A stretch of DNA of 10,449 nt from Candidatus Bathyarchaeota archaeon (GTDB lineage Archaea > Thermoproteota > Bathyarchaeia > Bathyarchaeales > Bathycorpusculaceae), in contig JACUTN010000026.1 of the NCBI GenBank assembly GCA_014859805.1, positions 1 through 10,449 of the forward strand. The letters run 5' to 3'. Below the pieces are notes generated by a model. The model was given only the letters and a program-made list of their open reading frames with translations. It searched no databases and was not told the DNA's origin. Made by a program: the position numbers and the translations under genes. Shown piece by piece: positions 5,063 through 10,449 of the stretch. Within the stretch, counting starts at the first letter, position 1. Every line of letters starts with the position of its first letter.

Positions 5063-5305
5063 TTACTTTGTGTCTTCGGGAATTTGCTTGTAACGTGTAA
5101 AGCCGCAACGTCCACAAGTGTATCTGTCACCATGGTCAGCCATGAAATATCCTGGTCCGCATCGTTCACATGTCGGTCTCAGCCTTACAACTTGATTATT
5201 TTCTATTTTATAGAGGGAAAAAATTCCTTTCTCCTCTTTCTTTCTTTTCTCAGTCTTCCCTTTTTCTTTCTCTTCTCTAGGTTTTTCCTCCACGTTTTCT
5301 GACAT
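5063..5305 (-). CDS. rps27ae: Small ribosomal subunit protein eS31 (S27ae) with charged N-terminal extension
   Basis: eS31 is a zinc-binding 30S protein of archaea and eukaryotes. The 80-residue protein carries its core at about 27-80: KGIFSLYKIENNQVVRLRPT, then a zinc knuckle of C46, C49, C64 and C67 (CX2C...CX2C) in CERCGPGYFMADHGDRYTC-type order, and the typical end GFTRYKQI. Archaeal eS31 is usually only 50-65 residues. The first 26 residues here (MSENVEEKPREEKEKGKTEK and on) are almost all E, K and R and probably disordered. In eukaryotes ubiquitin is fused at this end; nothing ubiquitin-like is seen here. The ATG at 5305 lies 3 bases after the eS24 stop. A start further inside would need a codon just before the core, but no other methionine is present there. 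Confidence 0.93.
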   Translation of the reverse strand: MSENVEEKPREEKEKGKTEKRKKEEKGIFSLYKIENNQVVRLRPTCERCGPGYFMADHGDRYTCGRCGFTRYKQIPEDTK

Positions 5306-5308
5306 ATT

Positions 5309-5626
5309 CTATTCCTTTCCTTCTTTGGTCTCTGCTGGTTTTTCAGGTGGTACATTCCTTTTAATAATATACTCTGGCTCAACAAGTCTCGCTTGATCTA
5401 CAGAGTCATAAACATTTGCTAATCCAACAGCTACGTGTTTGCCAGTTTTAGTCTTGAATTTTTTGACAAACACAAAATCTACCTTCGCTTTTAAGGCACT
5501 GGCAACGGCGTTTCTAACTTCCAGCCGCGGTGGTGTGCTGCCCTTTTGCTCATGTTTTACTCTGAAGTGTACTTCTCTCCGTTTTAGCAATGGATTTTCT
5601 TTCTTTGATATTATTTCGATTTCCAT
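5309..5626 (-). CDS. rps24e: Small ribosomal subunit protein eS24
   Basis: eS24 is a 30S protein found in archaea and eukaryotes. The 105-residue protein has the normal archaeal length. It has the typical MEIEIISKKENPLLKRREVH start, VKHEQKGSTPPRLEVRNAVA, the short strand VDFVFVKKFKTKTGKHVAVG and the conserved LANVYDS (about 69-75). The last 15 or so residues (PPEKPAETKEGKE) are charged and flexible. The ATG at 5626 has a GAGGA site a few bases upstream (about 5632-5636). It lies between the dephospho-CoA kinase and eS31 genes, as in many archaeal genomes. Confidence 0.95.
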   Translation of the reverse strand: MEIEIISKKENPLLKRREVHFRVKHEQKGSTPPRLEVRNAVASALKAKVDFVFVKKFKTKTGKHVAVGLANVYDSVDQARLVEPEYIIKRNVPPEKPAETKEGKE

Positions 5627-5668
5627 AGCTTTTCCTCGGGTATGGTGTTGACTTGATACGTTTCCTCT

Positions 5669-6202
5669 CTATTTAGCTTTTCGAAAAATTTCCATAGCTT
5701 TTAAAACGTTAGTCACTTCTTTCTTTTTCTGCTTCGTAACCTTGACCACAACTATTCCTTCAAGTGGCTGGCCATACACAACAAAAGAGTTCTCTGGCGC
5801 ATACAAAACGGCAGCAAGTGTAAGCAAGTCCTCCTCTCCATCTACAACGATTTTGACACGACCGTTATGCTCTAATGCTTCTTGAATTGTTGCGAGTGCT
5901 TCCTCCGTTATTGTTGCGGGAGGATTTTTAACGTAAAGAGTTTTGTCTGCTTTGAGTGCGATAGGCTGTATTCTCTTTCTCATAACTTTGTTATCCACAA
6001 TGGATAACTTGGGGAACATGTTGTTTTTTGCAAGGTTTTTTGAAACGCTGTCTCCTACAGAAATTATCATAGGCGGGTTTTCTTTCTCCACCAAATCCTT
6101 GAGTTTCTTCATTGTTTCGTTGAATGAACCTCGAATGAGTGTGCCTATTGGTTTCTTGAGTTTTTTACGTAGTTCTGGTGTAAGTCTGTACCTGGTAGCC
6201 AT
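5669..6202 (-). CDS. GTP-dependent dephospho-CoA kinase (DUF359 / COG1909)
   Basis: This enzyme phosphorylates dephospho-CoA at the ribose 3' position with GTP, the last step of coenzyme A synthesis in archaea lacking a bacterial CoaE. The 177-residue length is normal. The N-terminal YRLTPELRKKLKKPIG is the family start. It is followed by IISVGDSVSKNL (46-57, with D51), LSIVDNKVMRK (66-76, with D70 and K72), VKNPPATIT (91-99), IVVDGEEDLLTLA (118-130) and FVVYGQPLEGIVVVKV (140-155). The acidic residues in these motifs form the nucleotide and metal site in the characterised Thermococcus enzyme. Most relatives have NPAG where this one has NPPA. The ATG at 6202 lies one base after the Spt4 stop, so translation is probably coupled. 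It is a soluble cytoplasmic enzyme. Its place among transcription and translation genes is a conserved archaeal arrangement. Confidence 0.92.
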   Translation of the reverse strand: MATRYRLTPELRKKLKKPIGTLIRGSFNETMKKLKDLVEKENPPMIISVGDSVSKNLAKNNMFPKLSIVDNKVMRKRIQPIALKADKTLYVKNPPATITEEALATIQEALEHNGRVKIVVDGEEDLLTLAAVLYAPENSFVVYGQPLEGIVVVKVTKQKKKEVTNVLKAMEIFRKAK

Positions 6203-6203
6203 C

Positions 6204-6389
6204 TCATCTAACCTTTAACGCGTAACGTCCTTTCTTTTTGATGTTCATGACTTTTGCTATGGCTGAGTCTTCTGGGTTAAATATTATGAGCAATCCGCTG
6301 AAGTCGTCGCTTAGGGTTGGTGTTTTGCATCTGGGGCAGACGTTTCCGGTGGCTATAACGTGGCATGTTGAGCAAGCTTTTTCATTCAT
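6204..6389 (-). CDS. spt4: Transcription elongation factor Spt4 (RpoE2)
   Basis: Spt4 pairs with Spt5 to clamp RNA polymerase and raise processivity. The 61-residue protein has the zinc ribbon C6-x2-C9 ... C18-x2-C21 (ACSTC and VCPRC) and the core DDFSGLLIIFNPEDSAIAKVMNIKKKGRYALKV, whose SAIAKVMNI stretch is the Spt5 contact surface in known structures. I chose the ATG at 6389 because AGGTG stands about 6 bases before it and family members begin just before the first zinc cysteine. A GTG at 6398 would add MRR. The start overlaps the last 8 bases of the Rpo7 gene (6382-6389), a sign of coupled translation. Confidence 0.94.
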   Translation of the reverse strand: MNEKACSTCHVIATGNVCPRCKTPTLSDDFSGLLIIFNPEDSAIAKVMNIKKKGRYALKVR

Positions 6390-6993
6390 TCGACGCACCT
6401 TTCTTCTGGGGTTGTCCCTTTGGCGGTTTTTTCTGCACAGCTTCCCTTATTTTTTGCACTTTATGGTCAATCCATTCTAGCTTGCCAAGGAAAGGCTGCC
6501 TAGCTGTTACGCCGATTTTTCCAGAGCTTCCAGCTTTACCGAGTGAAACGGCTGTTACTCGAGCACGGACCTGATCTCCACTGGTCAGTTTCCTTTTCGT
6601 TTCTTTCCCTATCAAAACGCCTTGCCTTTCATCGTATGAGATAAAATCATCCATAAGCTGCGAAACATGGAGCAAAGCATCAACAGGGCCTATACGTACA
6701 AAGGCTCCGAAGTCAGCAATCTCCACAACCTCTCCTTCGACTACTTCTTGAATTTTAGGGTAGTACGTCAGCAAAGAAAAGCTCACCTTATGGTAGGCAG
6801 CTCCATCTCCAGGAATTATTTTGCCAACTGGGCTTACTTTCACGTCTGTTACGGCTATAACATAGCCCAATTCCTCGTCAACCATTCCCTCATATTTTGC
6901 CTTAACCTGTTCATATCCCACGTCATCTAAAGGATTACCAAAGGTTTCAGGTGGAATGCGAATTACATCCTCAAGGGTTACAAGTTTAAACAA
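6382..6993 (-). CDS. rpoE1: DNA-directed RNA polymerase subunit Rpo7 (RpoE1), TTG start
   Basis: Rpo7 forms the RNA polymerase stalk with Rpo4 and binds emerging RNA. From the TTG at 6993 the protein is 203 residues and begins MFKLVTLEDVIRIPP, the family N-terminus. GGAGG at 7004-7008 lies about 10 bases upstream, inside the end of the PIN gene. A longer reading from the TTG at 7014 would place the ribosome site inside the protein and is rejected. Domains are the tip/RNP-like half (1-80, with GKIIPGDGAAYHKVSF) and an S1 RNA-binding domain (about 83-166, with EGEVVEIADFGAFVRIGP and HVSQ). The last 25 or so residues are K/P/Q-rich (KKPPKGQPQKKG) and likely flexible. The gene ends 8 bases into Spt4. 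Confidence 0.93.
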   Translation of the reverse strand: MFKLVTLEDVIRIPPETFGNPLDDVGYEQVKAKYEGMVDEELGYVIAVTDVKVSPVGKIIPGDGAAYHKVSFSLLTYYPKIQEVVEGEVVEIADFGAFVRIGPVDALLHVSQLMDDFISYDERQGVLIGKETKRKLTSGDQVRARVTAVSLGKAGSSGKIGVTARQPFLGKLEWIDHKVQKIREAVQKKPPKGQPQKKGASNE

Positions 6994-6997
6994 AAGG

Positions 6998-7426
6998 TTA
7001 TGTCCTCCCGTCAATTCCTAAGCGTGATTTTTGTCTCACATAAATGACTGGCACATTTATATTTCTTAGCCTTTTCCTAAGCTCTCTATCATTTGTGAAC
7101 ACTATGCTCTTCCATTCACGTGCTACTTGAAAGATGGCATCGTCCGGAGAGGAACCGGCAATCTTTTCGTCTAATTCAACTAACTTGCATTTTTCCGCCA
7201 TTTTCAAGGCGTAGGAAGCGTTTTTCTGCATTTTCGGTGAACCGTTTTCCGCCAGGTTTTCAAGTTCGCGTCGGATTGGCGAAAGCAAAATCAACTCAAA
7301 TCTCATGTTTAAGAGCTTTTCTAATTCCTCGAAAATATCGATTTTAAACTGGAGTGGAACAAACAAAGCGTTCGAGTCCAAAATTACCTTCAGAGGTTTC
7401 TTTATGGGTTTAGATTCTGGTGACAT
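6998..7426 (-). CDS. PIN-domain ribonuclease, FCF1-like (likely rRNA processing)
   Basis: The 142-residue protein is a single PIN domain. Motifs are VILDSNALF (14-22, with D17), RRELENL (52-58, with E55 or nearby acidic residues), SPDDAIFQVA (93-102, D95/D96) and VFTNDREL (109-116, D113), which together give the four-acid metal site of active PIN nucleases. The acidic positions all look intact. The sequence and its place between aIF2-gamma and Rpo7 match archaeal homologues of eukaryotic Fcf1/Utp24, which cuts pre-rRNA at the 5' end of 18S. Toxin VapC proteins share the fold, but no small antitoxin gene lies beside it, and its neighbours are all housekeeping genes. The ATG at 7426 follows the aIF2-gamma stop after one base. 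A substrate cannot be named from the sequence. Confidence 0.88.
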   Translation of the reverse strand: MSPESKPIKKPLKVILDSNALFVPLQFKIDIFEELEKLLNMRFELILLSPIRRELENLAENGSPKMQKNASYALKMAEKCKLVELDEKIAGSSPDDAIFQVAREWKSIVFTNDRELRKRLRNINVPVIYVRQKSRLGIDGRT

Positions 7427-7427
7427 G

Positions 7428-8678
7428 TCACTTCATCATTCCATACCCTATTAGTCTCCATCTACCCGCCATTTTTCTGCTTATTGCAACTCTGGAGCCT
7501 GTTTGTGCACAAACTGGTCTCGTAAGCTGAACTTTGACAGCGTTTTTCTTTGTGGAGGTGACTTTCCCAACGGTTATTGCTGAGCCTACATGTAGAAGCA
7601 ATGTCTCGCCCATATTTATTTCCTCAATCTTCACAAGTTCTTTTGTTCCTACAGCTCGCTCAAGAATTTGTGTTTCTAAGGTTAATTCCGAAAGGGTTGG
7701 GGGAAGCTCGTTTTTTCTTCCTGCCACGTTGCCTGTTAGTCCATCTGCTTTTGAAAATGAAGGGTCTAAAAGCGTTCCTACTCCAACTAATCCGCCGCAA
7801 TGAGCTTCCTTCACACTTTTTCCTCCTACGTGTAAGCCAGTGATCTCGCTGGTTAGGGGGTTATAGACTTTTTTTCCTTCCCTTTCTGTACTGATTCCTG
7901 GGCGAATCTCTATTTCGTGTCCAACCGCGAATTTGCCCAGCAGTATTGTGCCTCCAATAACTCCTCCTTCCAGCTTCTCAACTGGAGTGCCCGGCTTATT
8001 GACATCGAAGGAGCGAACCACATACATCAACGGAGGCTTTGTTTCATCCCTCTTCGGCGTAGGAATAAACTCTTCCATGGCTTGAATGAGAACATCCATG
8101 TTCACTGCTCGTTGTGCCGAAACAGGAATTATAGGAGCGTTTTCAGCAATTGTTCCCTTAACAAAGTTCTTGATTTCTTCATAACTTTCGCGTGCTCTTG
8201 CCTCATCAACAATGTCAATCTTATTTTGCACGATAACAATGTTTTTTATGCCAACTATTTCAGTTGCTGCTAAATGCTCTCTTGTCTGTGGCTGAGGACA
8301 CGGCTCGTCTGCTGCTATCACAAGTATTGCTCCGTCCATTATTGCTGCTCCTGAGAGCATTGTCGCCATTAACGCTTCATGACCTGGTGCATCCACAAAA
8401 CTGACTGCACGACTGAAGGTTGCTTTTGAACCGCAGTGAGGACAAACTGGTTTTGTCGAATAGTTACTTGGCGGTTCGCATTTTGGACATTTATAAATAG
8501 GCATGTCCGCATAGCCCAACCTTATTGTTATACCTCTTTTCAGCTCCTCACTGTGCCTTGCCGCCCAAATACCTGTCAATGCTTGAACTAATGTTGTTTT
8601 GCCATGGTCAACATGACCTATAGTGCCAACGTTCACCTCAGGTTGCCTTGATGAAGCCTTGCTTTTTTTTCTGCTCAT
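7428..8678 (-). CDS. eif2g: Translation initiation factor aIF2 subunit gamma
   Basis: aIF2-gamma is the GTPase that, with alpha and beta subunits, carries initiator Met-tRNA to the small subunit. The 416-residue length is typical. The G-domain motifs are complete: G1 GHVDHGKT (21-28), switch I with RGITIRLGYAD (48-58), G3 DAPGH (96-100), G4 NKID (152-155) and G5 SAQ (187-189). A zinc knuckle characteristic of the family, C64-x2-C67 and C79-x2-C82, lies between switch I and G3. Domains II and III follow (about 205-416), with RSFDVNKPGTPVEKLEGGVIGG starting domain II and RWRLIGYG at the end. The first 12 residues are basic. The ATG at 8678 is the only reasonable start. The 62 bases upstream hold a possible TATA-like AT-rich stretch, so this gene may begin the lower transcript. 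Confidence 0.97.
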   Translation of the reverse strand: MSRKKSKASSRQPEVNVGTIGHVDHGKTTLVQALTGIWAARHSEELKRGITIRLGYADMPIYKCPKCEPPSNYSTKPVCPHCGSKATFSRAVSFVDAPGHEALMATMLSGAAIMDGAILVIAADEPCPQPQTREHLAATEIVGIKNIVIVQNKIDIVDEARARESYEEIKNFVKGTIAENAPIIPVSAQRAVNMDVLIQAMEEFIPTPKRDETKPPLMYVVRSFDVNKPGTPVEKLEGGVIGGTILLGKFAVGHEIEIRPGISTEREGKKVYNPLTSEITGLHVGGKSVKEAHCGGLVGVGTLLDPSFSKADGLTGNVAGRKNELPPTLSELTLETQILERAVGTKELVKIEEINMGETLLLHVGSAITVGKVTSTKKNAVKVQLTRPVCAQTGSRVAISRKMAGRWRLIGYGMMK

Positions 8679-8740
8679 TTTGTTTTCCCATAAACGTTTA
8701 CAGGTTGTTAAAAGGATTAAATTATGCGAATTAATAAATT
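8679..8740 (-). promoter_or_regulatory. Spacer with possible promoter for aIF2-gamma operon
   Basis: The gap between eS6 and aIF2-gamma is the widest one downstream of eS6 in this operon. On the minus strand TAATTTAATC (8716-8725) is a TATA-like stretch that would start transcription near 8697, about 20 bases before the ATG. Only a weak purine-rich GGGAAAA site precedes that ATG. The spacer is AT-rich throughout, so the match may be chance. Confidence 0.25.
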
Positions 8741-9160
8741 TTAAGCCTTAACCTCAGCTTCTTTTTTAGGTGTTTTTTCTTTCGTCTTCTTTTTCTCTTC
8801 TTTAGCTTTTTTTGGGTTCTCCATTATTTTCATGTTAATCTGCACTATTTCGTCTGTTATTACGTTACCACGAACCATTTTTCTCCTCCTTTGTCCTTCA
8901 TCTTTCGGGTTAAAACCCACTCCCCCGCCTAGTATGACTTTTCTACGGACACCACCATGAACGTTCGGTCTCATTGGAAATCCATCTTTGTCAGAGCCCC
9001 CAGTTATCTGCACCTTATGTCCTGATAAACCCACTATTGCCCCGTCTAATACTTCACCTACTCTTCTTCCAATCAACGGAACGGTGCGAGTTTCCTCTAA
9101 TTCAACAGTTTTTGAAGTTCCTGAATCAGGATCTGAAACGATTATTTTGAACTTAACCAA
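8741..9160 (-). CDS. rps6e: Small ribosomal subunit protein eS6, TTG start
   Basis: eS6 is a 30S protein shared by archaea and eukaryotes. The 139-residue protein begins MVKFKIIVSDPDSGTSKTVE and carries the family core IGRRVGEVLDGAIVGLSGHKVQITGGSD, KDGFPMRPNVHGGVRRKVIL and the conserved GEGQRRRK-like stretch, here DEGQRRRKMVRGN. The start is TTG at 9160: no ATG or GTG lies in frame nearby, GGAG stands about 8-9 bases upstream, and the N-terminus aligns with the family. The last 30 or so residues are almost wholly K and E (KKAKEEKKKTKEKTPKKEAE), a low-complexity tail. The long phosphorylated C-terminal extension of the eukaryotic protein is absent, as in other archaea. eS6 directly before aIF2-gamma is a common archaeal order. 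Confidence 0.94.
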   Translation of the reverse strand: MVKFKIIVSDPDSGTSKTVELEETRTVPLIGRRVGEVLDGAIVGLSGHKVQITGGSDKDGFPMRPNVHGGVRRKVILGGGVGFNPKDEGQRRRKMVRGNVITDEIVQINMKIMENPKKAKEEKKKTKEKTPKKEAEVKA

Positions 9161-9236
9161 GTGTAAACTCTCCAGTAGTGTTATGAAAGTTGAACATCTC
9201 TCTATTAAGGATTTATGAAAATTTTCTGGTCAACAG
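9161..9236 (-). promoter_or_regulatory. Spacer upstream of eS6 with possible promoter
   Basis: The 76 bases between fae-hps and eS6 are AT-rich. On the minus strand a TATA-like TTCATAAATC lies at about 9211-9220 and would give a leader of roughly 30 bases that still contains the GGAG ribosome site of eS6. This suggests that the translation operon has its own promoter and is not just read through from fae-hps. No terminator-like stem is seen. Confidence 0.3.
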
Positions 9237-10449
9237 CTACTCTACATGTACTCTGAACAAGTCTATGTCTTTCCGCATTTCAGGCGTTAATTTGAGGAGT
9301 TCCCTTGCAGCCCGTTCAACATCCTTAGATTGTGTCACATACCTTCCAACAATGAGTATGTCTGCACCTTTTTCTAAGGCTTCCTTCGCGGTTTCCGGCA
9401 CTATTCCGCCTGCTACAGCGATAAGAAACCGCTTGTCTTTAAAGGTTTGCCGAAGTTCTTGGATACGTTCTAAGCCAAGGGTTCTTCCAGTTTCTTGATC
9501 TATTCCTCTGTGTAAAACTACTATGTCGGGAAATTCTTTAAGCATTCTAAGTTTTTTGACTGGGTCTTCTATATTTAGCATGTCTACTACGGCGTATATT
9601 CCAAATCTTTTTGCTTCATGGATGAAGGCGTTTAATGTTTCAACGGGTGCCAATCCAGCAGCAACCACTGCATCTGCTGTTTCGTCGTAAGCTAGGTCAA
9701 CCTCAACTTTCCCAACATCTAAAGTTTTTAGGTCTGCAACGAAGAATACGTCTCTGGCAATTTCTCTAAGTTCGCTTATCACTTTTGTTCCATACCTTTT
9801 TATGAGAGGCGTGCCGAGTTCCAATATTATTCTGTCGCTTCTCGGAAGTGAGGCTATGATCTTCTTGTTTCGTCCTAAATCTGGTATGTCAAGTGCGATT
9901 TGTAGGTATGGTGGTCTCCACAGGCGTGGCACTTTGAATCCCATTATTGGATGTCTGGCTCTGTCCTTGTCATAGAGAACTTTTTCTAGAGGTGGATAAT
10001 TTGTTAAGGCTCTTTTTAGAGCTAGTTTGGTTGCGCTATAATTGTAATGGTATATTTTGCGGTAGTCCTTCGCTTTTGGATGCACAAAAACGCTGCAAAC
10101 TATGACCCACTCATCTACTTTGTCTTTCGGAAATATTCCTTCCTCAACTGCATCTGCAACAGCCTTTGCAACGGCTGACTGTGCTGGACCAAAAATCTTG
10201 TTCGTATCTTCCATATTCTTCACAGTAACCTTTGGCACAAGTAACGTGTGCGGTTTAGGAGGCAAGTTAGGTCTAATAACAGCCAAAAGCGGTGTGTGCC
10301 CCATGGAAAGATTGGACAAACCAGCAGCAAAAGCCTCTCCAACAGGCCCTTCTTTATCACCTACCAAAAGGTCTACATGAGCAACCTCATTTCCCTCCCC
10401 CACCAACGCCTCACCTATACAATAAGTATGTTTTCCAGAAGCCCCGACA
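9237..10449 (-). CDS. fae-hps: Bifunctional formaldehyde-activating enzyme / 3-hexulose-6-phosphate synthase (5' end outside window)
   Basis: This is a fusion of two enzymes. Fae joins formaldehyde to tetrahydromethanopterin. Hps interconverts ribulose 5-phosphate plus formaldehyde and hexulose 6-phosphate. In archaea without a pentose phosphate pathway the pair runs towards ribulose 5-phosphate and captures the formaldehyde released. The frame is open to the window edge, giving 403 residues. Numbered from the first in-window codon, the Fae domain spans about 10-175 with IGEALVGEGNEVAHVDLL (11-28; catalytic-type histidine H24), LAVIRPNLPPKPHTLLVPKV and IFGPAQ. The Hps domain spans about 180-403 with LELGTPLIKRYG, the DxKxxD motif of the OMP decarboxylase superfamily (DLKTLD, 239-244), VLHRGIDQE, VAGGI and ADILIVGRYVT. 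Start codons at 10406 (TTG) or 10403 (GTG) would cut off the conserved IGEAL, and no other in-frame start is in the window, so the N-terminus lies beyond it. Confidence 0.95.
   Translation of the reverse strand, partial: VGASGKHTYCIGEALVGEGNEVAHVDLLVGDKEGPVGEAFAAGLSNLSMGHTPLLAVIRPNLPPKPHTLLVPKVTVKNMEDTNKIFGPAQSAVAKAVADAVEEGIFPKDKVDEWVIVCSVFVHPKAKDYRKIYHYNYSATKLALKRALTNYPPLEKVLYDKDRARHPIMGFKVPRLWRPPYLQIALDIPDLGRNKKIIASLPRSDRIILELGTPLIKRYGTKVISELREIARDVFFVADLKTLDVGKVEVDLAYDETADAVVAAGLAPVETLNAFIHEAKRFGIYAVVDMLNIEDPVKKLRMLKEFPDIVVLHRGIDQETGRTLGLERIQELRQTFKDKRFLIAVAGGIVPETAKEALEKGADILIVGRYVTQSKDVERAARELLKLTPEMRKDIDLFRVHVE

Noticed and set aside
6390..6398. GTG start of Spt4 at 6398 adding MRR
   Set aside because: The AGGTG at this place is better used as the ribosome site for the ATG at 6389, which also matches the family length.
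6998..7426. PIN gene as a VapC toxin of a toxin-antitoxin pair
   Set aside because: There is no antitoxin-sized gene next to it. It sits one base after aIF2-gamma and just before Rpo7, the usual place for the FCF1-like archaeal protein.

Overview
This window looks like an archaeal chromosome segment, AT-rich with a dense gene layout. The archaeal call rests on the gene set: uL3/uL4/uL23/uL2/uS19 of archaeal type, eS6, eS24, eS31, aIF2-gamma, Rpo7 (RpoE1), Spt4, an archaeal GTP-dependent dephospho-CoA kinase and a fused Fae-Hps. TATA-like boxes rather than -35/-10 elements precede several genes. Low GC and the overall flavour of the proteins suggest a TACK-group lineage such as Bathyarchaeia, but that is inference, because no marker tree can be run here.

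Left part, + strand. The last 17 codons of an unidentified gene (1-54) are followed by about 410 bases without a convincing gene. That stretch holds two adjacent GC-rich stem-loops (216-273) and a TATA-preceded promoter. Next is a small iron-sulfur flavoprotein-like gene (465-1121), then a 160-base spacer with three consecutive small stem-loops and a second promoter. A ribosomal protein run follows: uL3, uL4, uL23 and uL2 closely packed (1282-4116), then uS19 (4172-4576) behind its own TATA-like box. The run stops after uS19, where archaea usually continue with uL22, uS3 and uL29.

Right part, - strand, converging on uS19. Reading from the right edge leftwards: fae-hps (its 5' end lies outside the window), eS6, aIF2-gamma, an FCF1-like PIN nuclease, Rpo7, Spt4, GTP-dependent dephospho-CoA kinase, eS24, eS31, and a small beta-rich protein with a SecB-like C-terminal signature. 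From aIF2-gamma to eS31 the genes are separated by a few bases or overlap. This agrees with the widespread archaeal cluster linking translation initiation, ribosomal proteins, RNA polymerase stalk/elongation factors and rRNA maturation.

Functionally the window is mostly information processing: large and small ribosomal subunit proteins, start-tRNA delivery, the RNA polymerase stalk and elongation factor, and probable rRNA processing. The metabolic exceptions are CoA synthesis, formaldehyde/ribulose-phosphate metabolism and a redox flavoprotein. The points most worth a second look are the altered conserved loop of uL2, the SecB-like protein, the break of the S10-type cluster after uS19, and the GC-rich stem-loop pair upstream of the flavoprotein. 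I see no defence system, CRISPR array, mobile element or tRNA/rRNA gene.
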